This document shows, piece by piece, positions 33,704 to 46,737 of a DNA stretch of 64,000 bases; position 1 is the stretch's first letter, and every line of letters begins with the position of its first letter. Origin of the DNA: Hyposmocoma kahamanoa (Eukaryota; Arthropoda; Insecta; Lepidoptera; Cosmopterigidae); assembly GCF_003589595.1 (NCBI RefSeq), contig NW_020653397.1:461185-525184 (forward strand), read 5' to 3'. The position numbers were made by a program, and so were the translations under genes. The notes beneath the pieces were generated by a model. The model had not been told where the DNA came from. It searched no databases and was given only the letters and a program-made list of their open reading frames with translations.

Positions 33704-36700
33704 GCGAGTCTGAAGTCATTTTTTTCTAGAGGTTATGATTAATTAGCTGTGATTGATGCAAGAAATCGTTATGGTTCCCTAAAGATAACCCTCTTTTGCC
33801 TGACGGGAATTGATGGTACGACTACAGAATGTAACGAGTCATCGTATATTGCGACGACAATTTTTCAACGCCAACACACCTTCCCCAACATTTTGGCGCT
33901 ATACATTAAATTTATTAGATTTTTTTCTGACGTTCGCCATAGATTAGGACGCAACGGTCTCTACGTCGTCGTTAGGCTATCGGGACAGTGGCAGATTGAT
34001 TAAACTGGCATAGAAATTTGAATATGTCAAATGATTTCATACTTATACGAAATGTTTGAAATATCTGAAATTACAAGGAAAACATCACTCAACGTAATCC
34101 TAAATAAAATCTAACGTACTTTTTTTCCCTCTTCTACGGCAAAACCAACTATTTGTCACCTAAATCCCTCTCGTGGTACACTTTTATATCCATTTGTTGT
34201 CCTATCAACGCCGACGCATCTTTCAGAGGTGCGCAGGATGCCCTCAAAACGCTAAATGACTATACGGAACTCATTTTAAAGCTTTTACACAACCATTATG
34301 CCCTTTTTACTGTTACGCCTTTTTAAACTTTCTAAATCACAAAGTGTTGTGTTCAGTTGTACACTCCACAGACATTTTGGAACCTTGTGTTTTGTTGGGT
34401 CGATTCGCCAGTTAAATATAATCGTAAACTCTGTGTACTTGGCTCCATATCGCCGCGAACAGCGTGCCAATTAATTGTACCTCTAACTGAAGATACTCCT
34501 CGTACAGCTTTTGCATATCTCCCAAGCTGTAAAGTATAAGTCATATAAAGGCTGTATAAGCGTCTAAAAGCCGCCTAAAACTCCTCTATAATGCCGGTAG
34601 GGTAGGAATATCTGCATCTCCAGCTGTCATTACCTACAAATTCACAATTAATTCGTTCATTTATTTAATTTCTGGTGACAAAAGTAGACTTTCTTGGAAT
34701 TCCCGAGTGGCGTTTAAACGTTGTGACAAATTCAGGGTAATTAACAATTACGCATAAAAACATTTGCTTTTCTTTCAGAGTGTTTAAATTTCTTTTGTTC
34801 TTGATTTGGTTTATAATATAAGTACAGTAGGCAGATGACTTTAGCCATCAAAATGTCGACCTAACGATCATTGTGTAATATATTTACATTCCCGAAGCCC
34901 ACTACTGAACTTGAGGTCTTGTAGTCAAAAGAAAAAGCTGACCGGCTATCAAGTTGGAAAAATAATTGAAATACAATTTGAAAAATAATCCTTTCAGAAT
35001 GGAAATCGCATGGATACTAAACTACAATACCAAACACTAAGTCTAAGTACAGTTTTATCGCAATTAAAATGTACACCGATCCATCGACTCAGTATTAGCC
35101 CGCCGCACAGTACCTAAGCCCAAACTGATAACTCGTAATGATAGGAAAAAATTGTGGGTCACAGAGCTAGTTTTTTGATCCCCGACGTTTTCTTACGACT
35201 TCGTATAAATTAACAGCGCGGATTGTATGTGTAAGTAATCACACATTCGCACAATAATGAAAGGCGCTTTGAGACGATCAGTGTTATGCAACGCTAGAGC
35301 ATCCTTAGATTATGCAAACGTGTGCGTCCGTACACAGCGCGCAGTTGGCGCGCACACATACAAGCCGCGCTGCAACATTTGTACGAAGTTACCTTACTTG
35401 TTCTTATTGTACTACGCAAAAAGGGTGGGGGTTTATAAGTTTGAAACCTTTGTGTATCTATGTTTTTGGGGTATCGCAGCTTCCAAAGGAATACATAGAT
35501 TTCAAAGTTAAATCGGGATTGTTCTTAGGCATGTTTGATGAACTCCTGTTTAAAGACCATCAGCTCTTTTCCCTGTTAGTTTATAGATCTCAGTCATAAA
35601 ATGAATATTTTGGTTTCCATTGGTCCGATCGACTTGAAATTTGTTATACTATGGAAATAGTATCTTCACATGTTAACCTTGATGTGATACTGTAATAGTC
35701 TGCAAACTACTCAACTCCTCGAGTACTTAGGTACAGTAGAACTATCGTGTTTAGTTTACAGATGGTGACTTTTATTGACTTCGTGGAATAGTGGAGCGTA
35801 GCTTTGTGGTTTTTTTTTTTTTAATTTAAGTTGTTTTTCTACGATGAAAAATGACATTTCTAGCAACTTTAATTCATTCATAATTTTTTGAAAAGTTGTC
35901 TGTTACAGACAAGGAAAATGGCTCAGTTTTTCTTTTTTCATGGAGAAAAGTACAATTAATTTTTTATCTCGAAATGTGAGACATGTTATGTGTGAAGCTT
36001 TGTTACGATATAGTTCCTATCATTCTGTACCATGTAATTAGCAATGCGTCTGCCGCTATAAAGTCAAGTCAAAATCCTTGTTTTTTTTCTACTTGGCGCT
36101 GCCAGAACCCTTGCGCGTCAAGTCTATGCGCTTCTGCACTATGGCCTTAAAGCCGCCCTAATGTGAACTCACAGACATATATCTAGATAGCAAGTACATC
36201 AATTTGTATGAAAACCAAGCGTGCCACACATTTTTACGCGTAAACACGCGTATTCCATTCAATTAATCGATTCTAAATAGAATAATTTTTGTTCAAGTAT
36301 TTGTTGATTACAAGTAGTCGTAATATTAATAGAGTAGAAAAATACTAGAATAAGATAGTTATTTTACTTATTGAAAAAAAATGTTGATTACTTAAAAAAC
36401 TTTTACTTTTAATCGACTTCAAATATATATAATAAAATTTGCTTATTATATAACATCTTTTTGTAATAGAAAATCTCACCGATTAGCTTAAATAATGAAA
36501 ACGCACGTCAATATATGAACTTGCTACTTGCCGTAATTAATTTTACTAGATTATTTTTTGGATTTCTAACTTCGCACTGTTAATTCTTTGCATTATATAT
36601 TTTTTTTATTACTCGTACTACATATCTGGCGATGTATGTAATTATTTGCTCACTATATTCGAACATTCGAGGCGACGTGCTGCAAAAATTATCGAAATTA

Positions 36701-36972
36701 CAGATACTACTGATAATAGTTAACTGGCATACAAAACTGGCAACAAAAACGAAACGTTATAACAAAAGAGTCATAGAATATTTTTATAACATTGCTAAGG
36801 TCATAATAATTTTCGTCCCTTAGTTTTCAAAATCGATCAGAATCGAGAACAATGTTTGTTTGTTTGTTGCCTAATGTATATATCACTAAATGTTAAATTT
36901 GACCAAAGAAATGTACAGGCGCCCGTACCACGAAACTGAATGCATTATACATAATCTCAGTACAGAGTACTA

Positions 36973-37363
36973 AAAAAACCGACCTCAAAAGTGCGGGGAA
37001 TTACATATAATTAGCAAGTTTTATTGAAATCGGTTACCGGAAAGTGCGCAAACCCGGATTCATCCCCTAGTTCGCAACTATACGGGACTTGACACAGGAG
37101 ATAATAAAAATCGGTTCTCACTACTCAAAGTATATTGAGAGAGAAAAACGCCTAGAATTGGAGAATAGCAGAATCCACCATTAAAATAATTGCTCCTCAT
37201 ACTAAAACTTAGGCGCTATTTATAAAAACGAATCTTCATGCGTGAACAGCCACCCTTATAGGTGGATGATTTTCTTCAAAATTAAATGGGACCACTATGG
37301 AGGTACCCTCGTTCCAACAATAAAGAATCATGAAAATCGGCTCACAAAAAGTCGGTTAAAAAG
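36973..37363. repeat. Element F copy 1 (inverted ends AACCGAC...GTCGGTT)
   Basis: Begins AAAAACCGACCTCAAAAGTG and ends AAAAAGTCGGTTAAAAAG. It shares TTTTATTGAAATCGGTTACC, GATTCATCCCCTAG and GGTGGATGATTTTCTTC with copy 2 at 50915. Roughly 170 bp (37078-37250) is extra relative to copy 2. This repeat type, with AACCGACTTCAAAA ends, is common in Lepidoptera. No ORF. Confidence 0.65.
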
Positions 37364-38049
37364 TGCTTTCGTTCGATATTCACGGCGTATTAACAAAGGA
37401 TCACAAATATATCACACCAAGTAAAAGCCGCAATGTATTACAAATCATGAAGCATACACTCGGTTGCATATTTGTTTTCTCGAAATTCATGCAAAACCAA
37501 AATAATTGTTTATAAAATAAATTATGCATCTTCTGATTACATAACCACTTGCCCGTGGAAGGAAACTTCCCGGTTTACCCGTTTACCTACAGGGATGGTG
37601 CTTTTGCAAACTATAATGGCACAATTATGCATTTTTCGCATTTTCGACTGGTAACGATAACGGTCGAGCGCGTTCTGAAGTGTAGCAGCGGCAACTAAGT
37701 AAATCGAAGTACGTACACTTGCGGCGTCTATTTAGATATATGTCTGTATGTGAACTATTATGCCGTTTTTATTTAACAAATTCACATTAAATTTAATATG
37801 GTTTTTAAATGGTTTAAATATTTAATTATCACATGTAAAATGTTTCTGTGAATACCGTGTAATTCCAACATTTATACCAAGAAAAGCTGTACGCGGTGGC
37901 TACGTTTAAAGTAAAAATAAAACCTACGAATATCAAGCAAATAACTCTGCTGTTGGTATGTTGGGGAAAATCGTAAAAGCATATTTTAACTGCGATAACA
38001 ACAACAACGCACCTTTCACTGTCTTCGCGAGGCGTTCTCTTTTTTTTGT

Positions 38050-38225
38050 GATACTAAGTGACGGAACGAACCAATCGTGCGCCTGGTTATAAGCGACACG
38101 CCTGTCCATAGCAGTTGCACTGCCTTTCAGAGCTTTAAATCGTAAAGATCTGAGGGGCAGTGCCACAGCGCCAGTCATCACCTTGAGACAGAAATTGACA
38201 AGTCCCATGTACTTAACAATTATAG
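38050..38225 (-). repeat. Repeat A copy 9
   Basis: Antisense copy: GTGACGGAACGAACCAATCG, AAGCGACACGCCTGTCCATA, AGATCTGAGGGGCAGTGCCA, AAATTGACAAGTCCCATGTA. Its end nearest 38050 corresponds to the 3' end of the element. Confidence 0.75.
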
Positions 38226-39114
38226 CGATAAAAACGGTAAATGTATTATGTGGTGGAAATTTTGTCTAATAGCACGGTGAATTATAATTGAACACTGCAT
38301 GCAAAAACAACGTGACTTAAAAATTTTATTAAATCTAAAAAAAGGGATACAAATTAATGTGAACAAAAAACTTTTATTCAAAAAACTAGGACCAAGAAAG
38401 CAAGAAAAAGAAAGAAATTCAACTAGGAATTCTTCACCACACTACGATTCTTTGTCATTTGAAACGTAGTTACAATTTAATGTTGTGGATACCAAAATTG
38501 CTTTAGCTTGGTGACAATCTTTCCAGCCATTTTTCTGTAAAACGGAATAAATCCAATATCGCGGTAGGTGCGAACTGCCGACGACGCCGCAGCCATTGAA
38601 TCTAATCCGTCAAGGAAATTGTTTCACTGTCCTAGTCAATTTGCCGCGAACAATGAATAGACGCGGTGGAAATTGGCGAATATTTTGGTGTGAGGTTTTA
38701 TGTGAAAAGTCAATGGATAGTGGATATTAACCTAATCTATCCAATTTTAGGGTATTGGGTATAGTAAGAAGAATCTGAAACTGAGCGTTATTGTCGGCCC
38801 ACTTGGGACTATTTTTCCAGTTCATATGGCGGTAAAAATAAACGTTTTCCCAGTTTTAAACATAATAGACAACATCGTGAGTCGTCCAACACCTTTCGAA
38901 GTTATGTTGATGTGACCAGACTTCATAATACCACGGGGTAGAATTGTAGCTTATCCGGCAGGACATGGGCAGTAGTGGTGTTAATTTATAAAAAAAAATA
39001 TACATGAAAATAAATCGTCTAAAGTAATATTGTAGAAAAAAAAAATTGAATGTCGGTTACACCACTATTGCGCTATCAGCCTCAATTAGAGTTCATGTAA
39101 TAACTGTACTACTG

Positions 39115-39350
39115 TTCTAGTAGCCGTAGAGCTTCTTTACTAAAAGCTCTTTGTAAAAGAGTTCGTCCGGGCAAGTATTGCCACCATATATTTCTGCCGT
39201 TAAGCAGTAGTATGAGTAATTATTGCGTTCCAGTTTTGAAGGGTAAGGGTGTTAGGGTGTCTGGCACAGTAGCAGTGCCTCAGGTCTTTGCGATTTAAAG
39301 CTCTGAGTGGCGCTGCAAGTGTTATCGTGCGTAGCGTTACTTGATGTTGT
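39115..39350 (+). repeat. Repeat A copy 10
   Basis: Sense copy: AGAGCTTCTTTACTAAAAGC, AAAGAGTTCGTCCGGGCAAG, TTCTGCCGTTAAGCAGTAGT, then an internal deletion that joins GGTGTTAGGGTGTCTGGCAC to CAGTAGCAGTGCCTCAGGTC. Confidence 0.7.
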
Positions 39351-40644
39351 AACAAAAAACTACATCTTTTCGTTTTAACCATGTTTAGATTTATTTTTTC
39401 TTAGACTTGGAATTGTTTAGTAAAATCGATAATATCATTATTCGAAGGTCTATGGCCTGATTGCCGAAACGCCATTAGTACCCAAAGACTGAATTGAGGC
39501 CGCCCTCGATTAGGGCAAGCGATTTGTATGGATTTCATGGTAATCCACGTAATTTATATTGCCTCGCTGTACGCCTTACGGCTGTGGAAGTTATGTAATT
39601 CTGCGTGAAAACGTTGTACGTATACATGTATTGATTTGAATATATAATCGTAAATAAAATTGTTATCGGTTGGTTTCGTTGCACCAGTTAGTCACGACAA
39701 AGTAGGGTGCTGTTCACAAACTAAGATATTGTTTTATGACAATGATGTATATAACTCCGTGCTACATCCCAGAAAATATATCATCGATCATCCGGAATCA
39801 AATTAGTAAAGTTCGTTCCCTAATTACGTGCTGCCTCGAATTGAATCTGAGCACCCTTTCTTCATTGATTAAGCTTTCTGTGAACTACGAGGGTTCTTTT
39901 TGGGTTTATTTCCACTGAACCCGCAGGAAACTTAGTTTTCCAAATACTCTTACACAAATGAAATGTTCCGGATGTCAGGTTTTGGATAAAGTGCCCTCAT
40001 ATGTAATTTAGTTACTGCCCTCTAGGGATACCTTCGTTTTAGACTAGATTTGTTCAGAGTGCGTCCGAGCAAATAGCAATGAAATAAGCTTCAACAGTAA
40101 AATGTTGTATATTAATTAAAAATAAATGTGTTTGTACCGTTCGTGATAATAATGCGAGTTCTGACGCTCGTTGGCGCCGCGTCTTCTTCGTCCCGCGCCG
40201 CGCCACTGCTGCTGCCGCTGGCAATCACGTTCACGAATAGGCTGCGTGAACTGGCTCCACGCCTTATAGCCTTGGCTTCCAAGAGAGTTGTCCTTGTGGT
40301 TTACGATAGGCAACAGCCACTCTACCTATAGCTCTTTTCCAACAAAGTCCTCTTTCCGAAGCTCGTTCTTAACAACTTGGATATCCGCCGCGTCAGTGGC
40401 ATTTAGTCGCCGACTACATGAACAAAATTGTTACTATGACTGTGAGTGAAAAGAGATATTGAACGGAAAGGAGTAAAAGCAGCAAATTCTTTATGGGTAG
40501 CTAGTACGTCCAAAAAGGACACGCCTCTTACTGGACAGTAGAGTGTTGAATATGGCAGAAAGAGTTTTGCGCTGTTTGTGCGGTGTTAGTCTTAAATAAA
40601 AATACCAAACGGTGTAGTAAGAGAGCTTTGTAGCGTGAAAGATG

Positions 40645-40764
40645 GTGGAGATCAGGATAGACAAGGAAAAACTTCGATGGTTTGGCCACACTGAAGGGAT
40701 GGATGTTAGAAGATTGACGGCGGAAATTTATAGAGTAAATGTGGATGGAAATGCGGGGACAGGT
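40645..40764 (+). pseudogene. LINE polyprotein fragment (RTE/BovB-like endonuclease-RT)
   Basis: Plus frame VEIRIDKEKLRWFGHTEGMD, then VRRLTAEIYRVNVDGNAGTG. The KLRWFGHxExMxxxRLTxxIYRxxVDG segment is characteristic of the region after the polymerase domain in insect RTE-related LINEs. It is short and directly followed by a repeat A copy. No intact polymerase nearby. Confidence 0.65.
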
Positions 40765-40804
40765 AAACTTTTAACTTGGCCTGAACAGGCCAGGTTTGAC
40801 GACT

Positions 40805-41060
40805 ACCTTTAATACCTATTCCTGCCGCCAAGCAGTAATGTCAGCATTACTGTATTCCGGTTTTGAAGGATAAGGAAGCTGGTGAAATGACAGGCACATG
40901 GGACTTGTCAATCTAAGTCTCAGGGGACGGGCGCAGTGGCAGTGCCCCTCAGATCTTTGCAATTTAAGGTTCTGAGTGACACTATAACTGTTATGGACAG
41001 GTGTGTAGCTTACCATCAGACACACGACTTGTTCGTCCCGTCTGTGGTATCTATTTACTT
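40805..41060 (+). repeat. Repeat A copy 11 (well preserved)
   Basis: Sense copy: CTGCCGCCAAGCAGTAATGT, CTGGTGAAATGACAGGCACA, GGGACTTGTCAATCTAAGTC, GTGGCAGTGCCCCTCAGATC, CAGACACACGACTTGTTCGT. Confidence 0.8.
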
Positions 41061-43527
41061 TAGCCACGTAATTTAATGAAAATGGGACACAAAGAAGTGA
41101 CACATGAGTGAGTTTGTGTAAGAGAGTGGTTACATTACACGTGGTAAACAATGTTGTTTGCGTTGCGTCGGCGGTGAAGGAGGCGGCGGCGGTAGATGAA
41201 TTGCAGGACTCACTGCGGAGTAAGTCAACAACACTTGAGTGGTTGCTTTGGAATTAGATGGAACAGGAAATTCACGATCAATATGTCGACGTTGCAATCT
41301 TGGATCGCTGATGATGTTTTTCTTGAGAGCAAGGTTGTTAATAGGTAATCGGTTTTGTACTCCGTACAGAATACAGGTGCGCGATAGTACGATGCCTGCA
41401 GGGCTAGATTTTTTGGCTTATCATTGTATCGACATTCTCGGATGAGAAAATAGTACAAAAGAATCAAAAACTCAAAAAATCAAAAGGTTATTGCTGTTTG
41501 CCTACACGAAAATTTCCAAATATTATACACATGTTTCCATTAGCATAGTAATCTCCATTATATCGGTACCAACAGAGCAGTGATTTAACAAAATTATCAA
41601 TGCTACTATTAATATTAAACAAGGTACCAACGCTATCGACGACCGCATTAGCTGCATTATCTCTACGGCATTGTCTGGTTTCGATAATAATGTGGCATGG
41701 GCGTCATGTTTATTGATATATATTGTTACTGATGTACTGAGGACACTATGAACATAAGATACGTCTTTACATTTTAATATAACACCCTATTACAATACGA
41801 TTGCTGAAGCAGATTTATAGTGCACTGATAAGCTTGAAGAAGTATGACACAAAAAGCCGTTAGAGAACTGTACTGTACTGTACGTACGCAATAAAGTGAT
41901 GAATTAAGTTAACGAACGGTTCAAGACCGAATTTCAGCCATTATGTTAGCAACTTGAGATTTCAAATGAGATTTTAAGGGCAAAAGTGGTTTGGCATTTC
42001 ATAAAGCCATTCATAAAAAATACAGCAGTAATCGTTATACAAGAAGTACATTATTATTCCTTGCGTGGTATATCGTGAATACAAAAGGAAAAGAAAGTTC
42101 CAAAATTTCCGTAACATTGCGAAAACTCTCCACAAAATGTAAACTAACAGTTGGAAGCTCGTCTCCGGTATCGTCTGTTTAGCTTTGTATATATAAATTA
42201 TTTGGCAACTAGTTGGTCGAGCAGTGGCCGTCTGCGAAGCGTTGGGCAAATATACGTTGAAATCGTATTTGATTGTGTGCAATCTACTTTTAATGCTAAA
42301 CACGGACTGATGGTGCAAAGCTTTGCTTTCGGTTGTGACACGGAAACTTTGCTGTTTCGGCGGTATTCAGATATTTTCGTGTTCTGCAAAGAACGCACGT
42401 TGCGATTGCTTGCATTGGTAGCTTTGATGAACAAACGAGAAGTCCTATAAGACGGTCGCAACGTGCGTTATGTCTGTAAGTTCTAGACAGGAGCCGAGCT
42501 CTTGTACTTGATTTTTTGAAAGTCTGTATTTAAAAGTTAGCACGTACGTGTACTAGTTACAGCCTTTTTTCTTTTTCCACCTGAAGATGTAAGTTGCTAA
42601 CAAAGCGCGCATCATTTTGATCTTTCTCTGCAAAATTGTTTACCGAGATTATTGAGGAAGATAAACAGTTCCCAAAGAGGCTAGGGAAAATAAGAGTTTA
42701 TGACGTACAAAATACATTTTATAAATAACATACTCCGCAATATGGTAACTCTATTTTTTTCCAATAAATATGATATTTTTCACACTCTTCTACGCACTAA
42801 GTACATATTCGCACAATGTTGGTCATGGACTGCCTCGTATATAAACTCCTTTCTTGATAGCTTTTGGCTCAATTGCAAATTCTGTAAGTTGTTTATATCA
42901 ATTTACTTACAACAATATTGTTAGTTTCACACAAATTTATTGAAATAAAATTTTTAATCTGTAGGTTATAACACCGTAAAACGTGTTGCTTTCAATTGAG
43001 TGCATGTTGTCATTGTAAAAAGCGTCAAATGAAAGCGAGGATAATGAACTGGCTCTAATACGTAATGAATTGCATTCAGTGACAGTACACTATTATGCTA
43101 ATGCTTTAGAGAGGAAAGGACTTTTTAGGCACGTTTTTGAAATAATTTTAAATAACTTACTGTAAGAAACAGTTGTAACAGTGTGCATTGGGAGGTTTTG
43201 TGTGAGTTTTTGTCATGATCATAGCCATCTATGAAAGCGTTACGTGCTAAGGTACTGTGTACATGTCTCTTTCTCTCTTCTATCACCCAATGCTCTGTTC
43301 CAATGCACGCCATTCCTTACGGTCATGTATCTTGGTCGTCCAATTTTTCTCTGCTACCTTGACGAAGCCAGTCAAAGTGGCAGGCAAAGACCCAGATGGA
43401 AATAGTGAGGATTGCAACGAGCTCGTCAAATGAAAAACGATTTGGTCGAGTGAAAGACGACTTGTTTGACTGCACGATATTCGAAATAACTTAATTGCCG
43501 ATAATGGATGACAGTAGTGAGATGTTT

Positions 43528-43995
43528 TTTAAATTGTTATTGAATTGATATTCAATTGTTTTTTGTGAAATTACTCCACTAGTTTGTTATAATTATTAAT
43601 ACAAAGATCGAACACACAGAAAAAATTCCTTCGATCCGGCCGGATTCGAACCGACGTATTACGTAATTTCACAAAAAACAATTGAATATCAATTCAATAA
43701 AAAATTAAAATACAGCGAATAGCGACATCTCTCGCCAGGACTGGTAACTGTAAAGGTACTAACTGGGTGATAAATCTTTCATAGATGGCGCTACGACTAA
43801 AAAGTCGTTGAAAAAACCAAATACAAAGACACGACGCAAGCACATAGAAAAATTCCTGAGATCCGCTGGTTCGTTCCGTGGCTTAGTTGGTATAGCGTCT
43901 GGCACGGTAAGCTAGAAGACGTCGGTTCGAATCCGGCCGGATCGAAGGAATATTTTCTGTGTTCGATCTTTGTATTAATAATTATAACAAAGTAG
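43528..43995 (+). repeat. S4 foldback element with central tRNA-like domain and ~75-bp inverted arms
   Basis: Left arm 43581-43656 (AGTTTGTTATAATTATTAAT ... CGGATTCGAACCGACG) is the inverse of right arm 43920-43995 (CGTCGGTTCGAATCC ... ATTATAACAAAGTAG), almost perfect with one small indel. Between them come AATTGAATATCAATTCAATA, then the S4 body (GTAAAGGTACTAACTGGGTG, GATGGCGCTACGACTAAAAA) and the tRNA-like box A TGGCTTAGTTGGTATAGCG at about 43875. Box B lies in the right arm, so the left arm carries an inverted box B too. As RNA it would form a ~75-bp hairpin. Confidence 0.75.
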
Positions 43996-44694
43996 CGAGA
44001 TGATTAAGCGAAAATGTGACTAGTATTAATTAGACATTTGTTGGTTTGTCCAAGTTAACCATTTGGTATGGAATGCAAATTAGGAGTCCCCGCATAGTTC
44101 CTGTGTTCGCTGAGGAGTTTTTCGCTAATGCTTGGCGCAGTAGTTAAAATTGTAGATCTGTTGCGTTCGCAACAAACCTTAATATCGGACATGATTTGCC
44201 GGCCATGGAACTGCAATTGCCAAATTCTCCCCACCTTGCACTTTGGAACACAGAATTATCAGATCTACCCAGGGTGATCAGATCTGATTCCCAGGCTGAT
44301 TCTGGTCTGAGAACCCTAACATTCCTTTCTCTTAAACCATCAATCTTTGAAAGCTTATCTAAGCTTTAGTCCTAATGACTTAAATGACCGCCACTCCAAG
44401 ATCGTTCTCGAATTTAAACATAGAATGGCTCCGTCCGGTCTATCTGTCTTTTGCTAAACATACGACCATTTCTCTTCGGCCTCTGAGTCTAGGTTTATAC
44501 CTCAAGATTTTCATTTCTTGTCTTTTATGTGGGCGGAAAATGTAGGGTTAAGTAGCTCAACAAGATTTTACAAATATATAACATACTGTAACTGGGGCGT
44601 AGCTTAGGATGCGTAGCGAGAGGTACTTTTATAAATTTAAACTGGAATAATCTTCAAAACTTGCTTTATTGCACTTTTCTACATATTTTCTGAT

Positions 44695-45175
44695 TCGGGT
44701 TACATTACGAACTCTCAAGATGCTCTGCTGATGCTCGCTGATGCTGATGATTCTTTTTATTTCATTTTTTCAAACATATTCTAAATACAAAACTATATTC
44801 ACTCAGCCAGTGATTCTACTCATAGAGTAGAGCCTAGAATACCATCACGTCTATGTCCTACTACAGCAAGCAGAGGCCATTAACCTCTGATAAACCTCTT
44901 TCGCCTTCTCCACTCGCTTCTGTCACTTCGTGTAGAATAAACGGGCATTATTCCTGATACTTTTAACTTGCTCTTTTTATGGACATCCCCAATATGATCC
45001 AGATATTAGTATATTGACGTCACGTGTCCATTTACAGTCTATAAATTTGTGCCATTAACATCTATCCTTTCTACATGACCAAACCTTCGAAGCGTTCCCT
45101 TTTTTGTGGTCACTACATCATATTTCACGCCACAACGCTCTCTTACACTGCAATATCTGGAACATTTTTCATACT
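44695..45175 (-). pseudogene. RTE-type LINE 3' end remnant
   Basis: The minus strand reads SVRERCGVKYDVVTTKKGTL, then RRFGHVERIDVNGTNL. This is the VRERCGLK-x-DVV...FGH-x-ER block of insect RTE-like polyproteins. Downstream (45000-44880) a frame reads YSTRSDRSEWRRRKRF, like the DR-x-W C-terminal block. The tail near 44750 contains GAAATAAAAAG. Frameshifts and truncation show it is dead. Confidence 0.6.
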
Positions 45176-45476
45176 TGATGCCTTTTAAATGGTCTTGTGA
45201 ATCACCTACTCTAATATTTGAGGAAAATATATAGAAATTAAACAGTTGTATTGTATATTGTATTGCACATTGGTAGGAACTGCTATCATTGGTGTGAAAA
45301 ATGTTACAGTGACAGCACGTGAGCTCTATTGGGGCATTGCGTTTTGTAACATTTGGAAGAAATGGCATATATTTAAATATTACAATAATGAAGCAAAGAA
45401 ATTGCAAGAAATAATAAATGATTTAAAACAAATATAGCTATGAACTTTACTTTTATTACCTGGACCGCAAATATGT

Positions 45477-45655
45477 GATAGTGACGGGATGAATAAGTCC
45501 TGCGCCTGGTGGCAAGCGACACGCTTGTCCTTAACATATTAATAATGAAGATCTGAGAGGCACTGCACACCCAGAGACATAGAGTTGATTATTCCCGTTT
45601 GCATATAGTTTCACCAGCATCCCGACCCTTCTAAACTGGAACGCGGTAAATCTCT
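45477..45655 (-). repeat. Repeat A copy 12
   Basis: Antisense copy: GTGACGGGATGAATAAGTCC, GGCAAGCGACACGCTTGTCC, AAGATCTGAGAGGCACTGCA, TTTCACCAGCATCCCGACCC, AAACTGGAACGCGGTAAATC. Confidence 0.75.
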
Positions 45656-46569
45656 TGACAGTTGAAATAACTTTATATAGGTGTATATATACTTTCATTT
45701 ATTTTCATAATTTTATTTTGCAATATTATTCTCGCAGACTTTCTTTCTTACTATGGATAGGTTTGGTTAAAAGAAATCTGGATACCTACTACAATTCCCT
45801 TTTGTACATGTCCTTTTTAACATGCGTTTTAATATGTTGCTACAACGAATTGTAAAGTAGTATGTGTTATTGACAATTCATATTTATATCTCAATCATTA
45901 CGAAATTCGTCTATCAATATTCATTAATAATTTTCCTTTTTTTATGGTACCAAATGACGGAATGAACAAGGTGGTGTTATTATTTCAAGATGTAACACAT
46001 AGACCGTTTGTTTTTGACCAATTCGGATCTCGACTTAGGATGCAAACCTAGTTTAATAAAGAGCTAGTTAATAGCCTAAAAACATCTTTTTCAGAGGACA
46101 CTCCCTAATCAGGCAAGAAAATGTAAATATACAGAAATCGATTCAGATAGAAAAGGTTTATTTTCGTAAACTCGTTTAATAACATGTTTTATAATGCTCT
46201 TGTAGACACTGTGTAATAAATCCTGTCAGCGTATTTCGTTACCCTTAAAATCGTATTATCCTCCACACGAGACCTCGTCAGTACCAGCTGTAAGTACCAA
46301 AAAAACTGTGTCACCGAGGCCACTTTTTAGTGGGCGGGCAGTCCGGGTGCCGACACCGTCCCGGCCATTTACGTAACACTGCGGTAACCCGGGCAACGCG
46401 CCGTTGCAGTGTACATATGTATTGTCATGCTATCTTAGTACTTATAGGGCTTGTTCTACTTATTATGTAACCTATATTACATCCTGATGCTGAAGAACTT
46501 TGTGCTCATTTTACAATACAAAGGTACAAGAACGACAAAATCATTATACGTTCCACTGTTAGGCACGGG

Positions 46570-46737
46570 TTTCCTTTAAAGAGAAGGTTTGAGATTCTGC
46601 TGGTCGATGCGTGTTGGAGACTTTACATAAGTATTCCGAGGATTTGCAGGTTTCGTCATAGGTGCAAATTTCCAACGGTATTCGAACCATCGACCTGACT
46701 ATTGAAACGCAACCGTCCTCCCACTGGGCTACCATCA
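46570..46737 (-). repeat. SINE S5 copy 2
   Basis: Shares GTTGGAGACTTTACATAAGT-like, ATTTGCAGGTTTCGTCATAG and the minus-strand head (GATGGTAGCCCAGTGGGAGG, then box B-like GGTCGATGGTTCGAATACC) with copy 1 at 10330. Confidence 0.6.

Noticed and set aside
42151..42461. Overlapping open frames of 87-99 codons on both strands
   Set aside because: No recognised domain, no splice or start context; a 12-bp inverted repeat (CGCACGTTGCGA and its inverse at about 42456) is present but does not support a gene.
43870..43946. Possible functional tRNA gene
   Set aside because: Box A, box B and most acceptor pairs are present, but the anticodon stem does not form and the same unit is repeated elsewhere in a SINE-like element.
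45039..45407. 122-codon minus-strand open frame as a host gene
   Set aside because: The part that looks coding (RERCGVKYDVV...FGHVER) is retrotransposon-derived; the rest is chance open frame.
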